A DNA stretch of 5,025 nucleotides from Rhodospirillaceae bacterium (lineage in GTDB: Bacteria > Pseudomonadota > Alphaproteobacteria > UBA8366 > GCA-2717185). The position numbers and the translations under genes were made by a program. Positions 1 through 4,720 of this stretch are shown here, one piece after another; positions within the stretch are counted from its first letter, which is position 1; the number at the start of each line of letters is the position of its first letter. A model generated the notes under the pieces. It was given only the letters and a program-made list of their open reading frames with translations. It had not been told where the DNA came from and ran no database searches. The stretch spans positions 1 to 5,025 of the forward strand of contig PBDC01000008.1 in the NCBI GenBank assembly GCA_002717185.1, read 5' to 3'.

Positions 1-448
1 CATCCCCTATGATCCGATCCGTGACGAGGTACTCCTAATTCAACAGTTCCAAAGCGGCATGTTCGCCGCCGGAGATATGCACCCCTGGAGTATCGAAATT
101 GTCGCGGGAATTATTGAGAATAACGAAAGCGCTGAGGATATGGCGCGGCGGGAAACTTTGGAAGAGTGCGGCTGTAACGTTAAGCGTCTCGAGAAAGTTA
201 TGGATTTCTATCCTAGTCCTGGCGGCTGCTCCGAGCTCGTCACAGTATTCTGCGGCGAAGTATCGTCCGCAGGCGCGGGAGGCGTCCACGGTATCGCAGC
301 GGAAGGCGAAGATATACGTGTTTTCGTAACTAGTGTTGATGAAGCGATGGCGCAAATCCAGTCCGGCTCGATCAACAACTCGATCGGTGTAATCGGCATC
401 CAATGGCTGGCCTTGAACCGTGACGACTTGCGCAGACGCTGGACCTGA
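1..448 (+). CDS. NudF-like Nudix hydrolase, copy 1 (5' end missing)
   Basis: This is the C-terminal 148 residues of a Nudix hydrolase of the ADP-ribose pyrophosphatase (NudF/YffH) family, which cleaves ADP-ribose to AMP and ribose 5-phosphate in the cytoplasm. The reading frame is open from base 2 to the TGA at 446-448, so the true start lies outside the window; the ATG at 59 is internal. The Nudix box is complete at bases 107-175: G-x5-E-x7-RE-T-L-EE-C-G-C, with the metal-binding glutamates present. Downstream come an SPGGCSE loop and AAEGEDIR, which matches the segment of E. coli NudF carrying the catalytic glutamate (family knowledge, recalled). The tail NSIGVIGIQWLALNRDDL also matches NudF. 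It aligns without gaps to the next gene at roughly 57% identity (84 of 148 by hand count) and ends 3 bases before it, so the two are probably cotranscribed and coupled. The exact substrate cannot be read from sequence. Confidence 0.9.
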   Translation, partial: IPYDPIRDEVLLIQQFQSGMFAAGDMHPWSIEIVAGIIENNESAEDMARRETLEECGCNVKRLEKVMDFYPSPGGCSELVTVFCGEVSSAGAGGVHGIAAEGEDIRVFVTSVDEAMAQIQSGSINNSIGVIGIQWLALNRDDLRRRWT

Positions 449-451
449 GCC

Positions 452-1054
452 ATGGATCGCAACGATGTCAAATTGCTGCAGGAGGAACCGTTGCATGACG
501 GCTTCTTTCGGATGGTCCGGTTACATTTACGGCACCGCCTGTTCTCCGGAGGCTGGACACAAGCACTCGACTGCGAAGTTTTACTACATGGCAGCGTCGC
601 GGCGGTCATTCCATACGACCCTATCCGCGACTCCATTGTTCTAATCGAACAGTTCCGCAACGGGAAATTCGCAGCCGGCGACCCACGGCCTTGGAGCATT
701 TCGATTGTAGGCGGCATGATTGAGCCAGGGGAGAGCGCGGCGGACATGGCCCGTCGGGAAACGCGCGAAGAGACCGGCTGCGTTGTCGGTCGCCTAGCTA
801 AGGCCCTGACCTTCTATTCGAGCCCTGGAGGCTCGGCTCAGCATATCACCCTTTACTGTGGGGAGGTGTCATCTAAAGACGTTAGCGGGCTATATGGTAT
901 AGCCGACGAAGGCGAAGATATACGAGCTTTTGAAGTCTCTTTTGTAGAGGCGATGAAAATGGTCAACGACGATTTTCTGGACAATGCAGTTAGTATTGTT
1001 GGCCTGCAGTGGCTCGATCGAAACCGCGAAAAGCTTCGGCGAAGCTGGGCTTGA
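452..1054 (+). CDS. NudF-like Nudix hydrolase, copy 2 (complete, 200 aa)
   Basis: This is a full-length Nudix hydrolase close in layout to E. coli NudF, the ADP-ribose pyrophosphatase (about 209 aa). Residues 1-50 resemble the NudF N-terminal dimerisation region (NDVKLLQEEPLHDGFF, then RHRLFSGG). The Nudix box spans residues 88-110 (bases 713-781): G88, E94, R102-E103, E106-E107 and G109 are all present. E153 in ADEGEDIR corresponds to the catalytic glutamate of NudF, and the C-terminus (DNAVSIVGLQWL) also matches. The ATG at 452 is chosen because the N-terminus aligns with NudF from its first residues and because it lies only 3 bases after the TGA of copy 1; no good Shine-Dalgarno is seen, which suggests translational coupling. 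One difference stands out: the loop after the Nudix box reads SPGGSAQ, with Q130 where copy 1 and, as I recall, E. coli NudF have glutamate. Substrate preference may therefore differ from copy 1. Other nucleoside diphosphate-sugars are possible substrates. Confidence 0.92.
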   Translation: MDRNDVKLLQEEPLHDGFFRMVRLHLRHRLFSGGWTQALDCEVLLHGSVAAVIPYDPIRDSIVLIEQFRNGKFAAGDPRPWSISIVGGMIEPGESAADMARRETREETGCVVGRLAKALTFYSSPGGSAQHITLYCGEVSSKDVSGLYGIADEGEDIRAFEVSFVEAMKMVNDDFLDNAVSIVGLQWLDRNREKLRRSWA

Positions 1055-1262
1055 CCACCGCGTAATGTAGTGCTGGAAAAGCCTCAAAACCAAGAATTAA
1101 GTATCCTGATTTTGAAATTTAAAGACTTGAATTTCATGTTAATTAGCAAACGAACTATAAAAAGCTAGTGTAGTTCAGCTTTAGATATTCGTCATAATTC
1201 TTTAATCGAATATCAAAACCGCCAAACTAGCGGGAAATACTTAAAGGATCGAAAGACGAAAA
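1055..1262 (+). promoter_or_regulatory. AT-rich intergenic region, likely promoter/leader of the cysteine operon
   Basis: This is the only sizeable gap before the cysK-alaX-sseA group and is clearly AT-richer than its flanks. It holds hexamers resembling sigma-70 elements: TTGAAA at 1112-1117, TATAAA at 1156-1161 and CATAAT at 1193-1198. None pairs with a good partner at 16-18 bp (TTCATG at 1133-1138 is 17 bp before TATAAA but matches TTGACA weakly), so no single promoter can be named. Two short inverted repeats (1152-1157 with 1171-1176; 1161-1166 with 1177-1182) and a longer dyad (1184-1214) lie here. No T-tract terminator follows the Nudix gene. Confidence 0.45.
1184..1214. promoter_or_regulatory. 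Perfect 8-bp dyad, possible operator
   Basis: GATATTCG at 1184-1191 is mirrored exactly by CGAATATC at 1207-1214, with a 15-base spacer. The half-site centres are 23 bp apart, about two helical turns, which suits a dimeric regulator. The spacer contains CATAAT (1193-1198), a 5-of-6 match to a -10 box, so a bound protein would cover the promoter. It lies 48 bp before the cysK-like start codon. The same bases could form an RNA hairpin with a large loop. No regulator family is recognised from the half-site, and chance occurrence in AT-rich DNA is possible. Confidence 0.35.
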
Positions 1263-2261
1263 ATGAACTATCGTGATGGATTTACCGGCTCGGTGGGCAA
1301 TACACCGTTGATCAAACTGCGCAAGGCTTCGGAAGAAACGGGCTGCACCATCCTGGGTAAGGCCGAATTCCTGAACCCGGGCGGTTCGGTCAAAGACCGC
1401 GCGGGCCTCTACATCATACTCGATGCAGAGGAACGCGGCGCCCTCAGGCCAGGAGGTCTCATCGTCGAAGGGACTGCAGGCAATACCGGCATCGGACTGG
1501 CTCTGGTTGGCAATGCGCGGGGATACCGGACTCTGATCGTCATTCCAGAAACCCAGTCACAGGAGAAGAAGGATATGCTGCGGCTTTGCGGCGCGGAATT
1601 GATGGAGGTGCCCGCCGCTCCTTATAAGAACCCGGAAAACTACGTCCACGTTTCCGAACGGGTCGCTGCAGAAAAGGCAAAGACTGATCCCAACGGTGCC
1701 CTATGGGCGAATCAATGGGACAACACGGCGAACCGCAACGGCCACTACAAATCCACCGGCCCCGAGATCTGGGATCAGACCGAAGGCACAATCGACGGCT
1801 TCACTTGCGCCATCGGCACCGGCGGCACGCTGGCCGGCACCAGCACTTTCTTGAAAGAGTTAAACAAAGACATCGTCACCGCGGTTTCCGACCCAATGGG
1901 CGCTGCCATGTACAACTACTTCAAACATGGTGAATTAAAGTCCGAAGGCACCTCGATAACCGAAGGCATCGGCCAGGGTCGCATCACCAAAAACATCGAA
2001 GGCGCTCCGGTCGACGATGCCTACCAGATTTCCGATAATGAGGCGGTGCAGATTTGCTTCGACCTACTGAAGGAGGAGGGGCTGTGTCTCGGCGGCTCAA
2101 GCGGCATTAACGTGGCGGGGGCAATCCGCATGGCCAAGGAGCTAGGTCCGGGTAAAACCATCGTCACCGTGTTGTGTGACTCCGGTACCCGATACATGTC
2201 AAAACTTTTCAACCCGGCCTTCTTGCGCGAGAAGGATCTGCCGGTGCCCGATTGGATGTAG
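1263..2261 (+). CDS. PLP-dependent cysteine synthase (O-acetylserine sulfhydrylase-like)
   Basis: This 332-aa cytoplasmic enzyme is a fold-type II PLP protein of the cysteine synthase / cystathionine beta-synthase family; the likely reaction is O-acetylserine plus sulfide giving cysteine and acetate. The N-terminal GNTPLIKL motif (12-19) leads into NPGGSVKDR, where K44 is the PLP Schiff-base lysine. The substrate loop is TAGNTG (71-76), not the TSGNTG of classical CysK. GTGGTLAG (185-192) is the PLP phosphate-binding loop, and S307 in CDSGTRY is the expected contact to the pyridine nitrogen. Length and the SKLFNPAFL ending match a subtype I recall from alphaproteobacteria annotated as cysteine synthase A; there is no C-terminal CBS domain. 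The ATG at 1263 has GAAAGA six bases upstream. The gene is first in a tight operon with alaX and sseA. The TAGNTG change and the untested substrate leave room for a different beta-replacement activity, so no symbol is given. Confidence 0.9.
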   Translation: MNYRDGFTGSVGNTPLIKLRKASEETGCTILGKAEFLNPGGSVKDRAGLYIILDAEERGALRPGGLIVEGTAGNTGIGLALVGNARGYRTLIVIPETQSQEKKDMLRLCGAELMEVPAAPYKNPENYVHVSERVAAEKAKTDPNGALWANQWDNTANRNGHYKSTGPEIWDQTEGTIDGFTCAIGTGGTLAGTSTFLKELNKDIVTAVSDPMGAAMYNYFKHGELKSEGTSITEGIGQGRITKNIEGAPVDDAYQISDNEAVQICFDLLKEEGLCLGGSSGINVAGAIRMAKELGPGKTIVTVLCDSGTRYMSKLFNPAFLREKDLPVPDWM

Positions 2262-2266
2262 GATCT
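2260..2266 (+). promoter_or_regulatory. Ribosome binding site supporting the alaX ATG
   Basis: AGGA at 2260-2263 overlaps the TAG stop of the upstream gene and lies 3 bases before the ATG at 2267. The spacing is shorter than ideal, but it is the closest Shine-Dalgarno-like motif and fits termination-reinitiation. The alternative TTG at 2252 has GAAGGA at 2231-2236, 15 bases away, which is too far. Confidence 0.45.
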
Positions 2267-2983
2267 ATGATTACCGAAGAACTTTTCCGGGCCGATTCCT
2301 ATCTAAAGGAATGTGAGGCCGTCGTCGATCGCATCAATGACAAGGGAGGCATTCTGCTCGATCGCACAGTTTTCTATCCGACCGGCGGTGGTCAACCTGG
2401 CGATACCGGCAACTTGATAACAAGCGATGGCAACAAAATCCCGATCGTCACCACAGTCAAGGGCGACGGTGACGAGAACGTCGTCCACGTACCAGCGGAC
2501 GGGTCTGTTCTCCTCTCTCCCGGTGACACCGTAACAGCGAGGATCGACTGGGACCGCCGCTACAATCACATGCGGATGCATACTGGTTTGCACCTGATGT
2601 GCGCAGTAGTGTCGCATGGTGTTACCGGCGGCAAGATCGGCGCAGTTAAGAGCAGTCTTGATTTCGATATCGGCGATGCAACCCTGAACAAAGAGAAGAT
2701 CACCGAGGGTATCAATAAGCTGATCGCGGACGACCACCCGGTCGGCACACGCTGGATCACCGGAAGAGAACTCGACTCTAACCCTAATCTTGTGCGCACG
2801 ATGTCTGTCAGCCCGCCGCGCGGTATCGGCAAAGTGCGGTTACTAGACATCCCTGAGGTCGATCTGCAGCCCTGTGGAGGCACCCATCTTGCCCGCACGG
2901 GCGAGGTCGGCCGCGTCCGCGTCTCGAAAATCGAGAACAAGGGCAAACGAAACCGCCGCGTGAATATAGTTTTCGACGAATAG
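2267..2983 (+). CDS. alaX: AlaX-type alanyl-tRNA editing protein
   Basis: This 238-aa free-standing editing protein is homologous to the editing domain of alanyl-tRNA synthetase. It hydrolyses Ser-tRNA(Ala), and in the medium-length class also Gly-tRNA(Ala), in the cytoplasm. Residues 1-95 form the N-terminal barrel with the glycine-rich PTGGGQPGDTG motif (38-48) typical of AlaX-M. The zinc site is complete: H105 and H109 in HTGLH (HxxxH), and C203 and H207 in CGGTH (CxxxH). There is no synthetase catalytic domain. The ATG at 2267 is preferred: it gives the family-like start MITEELFRADSYL, lies 5 bases after the upstream stop, and has AGGA at 2260-2263, though the spacing is short. A TTG at 2252 in the same frame would add five residues and overlap the cysteine synthase gene by 10 bases. 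Its place between two sulfur-amino-acid genes suggests linked serine/cysteine/alanine metabolism (inference). Confidence 0.93.
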   Translation: MITEELFRADSYLKECEAVVDRINDKGGILLDRTVFYPTGGGQPGDTGNLITSDGNKIPIVTTVKGDGDENVVHVPADGSVLLSPGDTVTARIDWDRRYNHMRMHTGLHLMCAVVSHGVTGGKIGAVKSSLDFDIGDATLNKEKITEGINKLIADDHPVGTRWITGRELDSNPNLVRTMSVSPPRGIGKVRLLDIPEVDLQPCGGTHLARTGEVGRVRVSKIENKGKRNRRVNIVFDE

Positions 2984-3000
2984 AACGGCCAGCACTAGCA

Positions 3001-3006
3001 GAAGGA
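3001..3006 (+). promoter_or_regulatory. Strong Shine-Dalgarno for sseA
   Basis: GAAGGA ends 5 bases before the ATG at 3012. It is the best ribosome binding site in the window and fixes the sseA start. The same leader shape, GAAAGACGAAAA before ATG, precedes the cysteine synthase gene at 1251. Confidence 0.7.
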
Positions 3007-3011
3007 CGAAA

Positions 3012-3866
3012 ATGAGCTACGCAAACCCAGACGCGCTGGTCGAGACCGACTGGCTAGCCGAGAATTTATCCGACCCTAAGGTCAAAGTATTGGATGCCAG
3101 CTACCACCTGCCCGGCACCAACCGCGACGCAGAGGCAGAATTCGAAGACCGGCACATCCCTGGTGCGATGCTATTCGACATTGAGGAGGTCCGCGATTTA
3201 GACAATTCCCTCCCACACATGTTGCCAAGTGCCAAACAATTTGCCGCGCAGATGAGTACCCTTGGTATCAGCAGCGAAAACATGGTGGTTGTCTACGACG
3301 TTCACGGCGTCCAAACCGCACCACGGGCGTGGTGGACTTTCCGTGCTTTCGGTCATAATAAAATCGCTATTTTAAACGGTGGCCTGCCAAAATGGATTAC
3401 CGAAAATCGACCGCTCTCCGACGATATCGTCGATGGTGCGCACGGCAATTTCCACGCGGAGACGGTGCCTGCACTTGTGAGAAACGTAGATCAAATGCTG
3501 TCTAATCAGCAAACACGGGAGGCATTGGTAGTCGATGCGCGTCCGGAGGGCCGCTTCAATGCCTCTGCGCCGGAGCCCCGCCCCGGGTTGCGTGCTGGAC
3601 GGATGCCCGGTTCGGTTAACCTGCCGGTCAATCTACTAGTCGATCCAGCATCGAAAACATTCCTGCCAGCGGACAAAATCCGGGCCGCTCTTAGTGACGC
3701 TGGGGCGGACGACCCTAATCAGCCGATGATTACAACCTGCGGTTCCGGCGTTGCCGCTTGCGTTGTCTCTCTCGGTCTTTACCTCATCGGCAACGAGACG
3801 GTGCCCGTTTATGACGGCTCCTGGTCGGAATGGGGTGCCCGAGACGATACGCCGATCGAAGCCTAG
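3012..3866 (+). CDS. sseA: 3-mercaptopyruvate sulfurtransferase
   Basis: This 284-aa tandem-rhodanese protein transfers sulfane sulfur from 3-mercaptopyruvate to thiol or cyanide acceptors, a step in cysteine breakdown. The N-terminal rhodanese domain (about residues 8-130) is the non-catalytic one: HIPGAMLFDIE (48-58), HMLP at 69-72, and aspartate (D96) where the active domain has cysteine. The C-terminal domain (about 160-280) carries catalytic C243 in CGSGVA, followed by YDGSWSEWGAR near the end. The CG-S-G loop with serine, not the basic CRKG loop, indicates mercaptopyruvate over thiosulfate as substrate. R181 and R190 (RFNASAPEPR) correspond to the substrate-binding arginines of mammalian MPST, and H69 and S245 to its Ser-His pair. 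The final loop residue is alanine (A248) where CGSGVT or CGSGVS is usual. The ATG at 3012 has a good ribosome binding site; alaX ends 28 bases upstream. The product is probably cytosolic, with no signal peptide. Confidence 0.93.
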   Translation: MSYANPDALVETDWLAENLSDPKVKVLDASYHLPGTNRDAEAEFEDRHIPGAMLFDIEEVRDLDNSLPHMLPSAKQFAAQMSTLGISSENMVVVYDVHGVQTAPRAWWTFRAFGHNKIAILNGGLPKWITENRPLSDDIVDGAHGNFHAETVPALVRNVDQMLSNQQTREALVVDARPEGRFNASAPEPRPGLRAGRMPGSVNLPVNLLVDPASKTFLPADKIRAALSDAGADDPNQPMITTCGSGVAACVVSLGLYLIGNETVPVYDGSWSEWGARDDTPIEA

Positions 3867-3871
3867 AAAGC

Positions 3872-4048
3872 ATGAACACACGCCCCATCCGGCATGGGGG
3901 CGAAACCGCGGGACTCAACCTCTGGGTCCAGTGCCGGTTGGCCCAACCCTTAAAGAACCTATTTGCCATACTCGCCTTAGAACAAGCCATAATGAAAAAA
4001 TTGCAATCTTTCTTTGCCACCTCAGTATGTCCAAACTCGAAATCATGA
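3872..4048 (+). pseudogene. Possible decayed N-terminus of a MetC-like cystathionine beta-lyase
   Basis: A 58-codon ORF begins 5 bases after the sseA stop, with no usable ribosome binding site. Its first 45 residues (from TRPIRHGGETAGLNLWV to about LEQAIMKK) recall the N-terminus of PLP-dependent cystathionine beta-lyases, which run TRL-x-x-x-GR, then VNPPV and STVLF. Compared from memory with E. coli MetC, the Thr, Gly, Val and Phe landmarks and several hydrophobic positions fall at the same ungapped spacing, but the conserved Arg, the Asn-Pro and the Ser-Thr are lost. Nothing after about residue 45 fits the family and the gap before the next gene is only 290 bp, so the rest of a roughly 390-residue enzyme would be deleted. 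A sulfur-lyase gene would suit this operon. The resemblance is weak; it may instead be chance or an unrelated small ORF. Confidence 0.28.
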
Positions 4049-4143
4049 TCCGTGATCCCAACGCCAAGTTGGCCTAAGTTTGCGAAACGCTGGACTATAA
4101 GACGGAGCTGGCGATCGCCATATCAAACTGGTTAAAAGCTTAA
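4027..4143 (+). pseudogene. Short ORF interrupted by an in-frame TAA, origin unknown
   Basis: From ATG 4027 the frame encodes 16 residues (MSKLEIMIRDPNAKLA), meets TAA at 4075-4077, then stays open for 21 more codons (VCETLDYKTELAIAISNWLK and an alanine) to a second TAA at 4141-4143, 13 bases before the GNAT gene. The downstream part has a protein-like, amphipathic-helix look. A single C-to-T change (CAA to TAA) would explain the interruption. It may be the tail of the same decayed gene suggested upstream or an unrelated remnant. I do not recognise a family. Confidence 0.22.
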
Positions 4144-4156
4144 CGGGCAATTCACA

Positions 4157-4720
4157 ATGGCTGAGGAATTCATCGACGTCACAGTCACATCGCTGGAGTT
4201 AGTGGCACGGCCGGCGCGACCACTCACTCGTGCGCCGAGCCTCTCACAACCGGTCATGCTACTCCGCGCGCACCAACCAACGACGTCCTTTTATCGCTAC
4301 CTTTATAACACAGTGGGCCAGGACTGGTTTTGGTATGAACGACGTCAAATTAACGACGAAGCGCTCACCAAAATCATTTGCGACAAAAGTGTGTCCTTAG
4401 ACGTGCTTTATTGCGGCGGCGTGCCTGCCGGATATGTGGAACTCGACGCCCGCATGCTACCCGCCGTCGAAGTTTCCTATCTTGGGTTGATACCCGAATT
4501 CATCGGCCGCGGTCTCGGCCGCTACATCGTCGACTGGGCGATCGACGCCGCTTGGGAACTGGATCCAGAACGTGTCTGGATCCATACCTGCAACCTCGAC
4601 CATCCTGCTGCTTTGCCGATGTACCAGAAGGCGGGGTTTTCGGTATTTAATCGCCAAACCCTTACTATCCCCAACCCGCGGCTGCTGCCGAGCTTTGCGG
4701 AACTTAAGTTGGTCACATAA
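4157..4720 (+). CDS. GNAT family N-acetyltransferase, substrate unknown
   Basis: This 187-aa protein has the GNAT acyl-CoA transferase fold. Residues 32-75 form the N-terminal part (VMLLRAHQPTTSFYRYLYNTV, with WFWYERR at 57-63). Strand beta4 and motif A lie at about 104-133: VEVSYLGLIPEFIGRGLGRY contains the pyrophosphate-binding loop IGRGLG (116-121), in which the usual first Arg/Gln is isoleucine. Motif B follows as WIHTCNLDHPAALPMYQKAGF (141-161); Y156 is in the place of the usual catalytic tyrosine. I recall close relatives with IGRGLG and HTC-x-LDHPAAL in alphaproteobacteria, so these departures are probably family traits and not decay. The ATG at 4157 is preferred because VTVTSLELVARPARP looks like the family N-terminus and a stop at 4133 closes the frame; the ribosome binding site is weak. 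The native substrate (amino acid, peptide or small amine) cannot be deduced. Whether it belongs to the sulfur operon is uncertain given the 290-bp gap. Confidence 0.88.
   Translation: MAEEFIDVTVTSLELVARPARPLTRAPSLSQPVMLLRAHQPTTSFYRYLYNTVGQDWFWYERRQINDEALTKIICDKSVSLDVLYCGGVPAGYVELDARMLPAVEVSYLGLIPEFIGRGLGRYIVDWAIDAAWELDPERVWIHTCNLDHPAALPMYQKAGFSVFNRQTLTIPNPRLLPSFAELKLVT

Larger units (their letters stand above)
1..1054 (+). repeat. Diverged tandem gene duplication, 606-bp period
   Basis: Copy 1 and copy 2 align residue for residue from base 2/608 to their stop codons at 446-448/1052-1054, with a constant offset of 606 bp and no insertion or deletion over 148 codons. The complete second gene (603 bp with stop) plus the 3-base spacer is also exactly 606 bp. 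The repeat unit is therefore the whole gene plus spacer, which implies that copy 1 starts about 154 bases before the window. Identity is about 57% at protein level, so the duplication is old and both copies have stayed open. Confidence 0.8.

Noticed and set aside
35..496. Minus-strand frame of 153 codons opposite the first Nudix gene
   Set aside because: It is the mirror of a strongly conserved Nudix coding frame; its translation shows no family motif and it runs through the start of copy 2.
208..747. Minus-strand frame of 179 codons across both Nudix copies
   Set aside because: Its translation is rich in Ser, Pro and Arg with no recognisable domain, as expected for a shadow of the + strand genes, whose Nudix motifs are clear.
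1032..1046. Hairpin AGCTTC-GGC-GAAGCT at the end of the second Nudix gene, considered as a terminator
   Set aside because: It lies inside the coding sequence before the stop codon, its stem is only 6 bp, and no T-run follows.
2252..2266. TTG start giving AlaX five extra N-terminal residues
   Set aside because: It overlaps the end of the cysteine synthase gene, lacks a ribosome binding site at usable distance, and the ATG at 2267 gives the family-like N-terminus.
3751..4077. + strand frame of 108 codons overlapping the end of sseA
   Set aside because: Its first third is out of frame inside the conserved SseA C-terminus. Only the last part (from 4027) lies in free sequence and is treated separately.
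4378..4650. Arg-rich frame of 90 codons inside the GNAT gene
   Set aside because: It is a shadow in another frame of a gene with clear GNAT motifs; the Arg/His-rich composition is typical of an out-of-frame translation.
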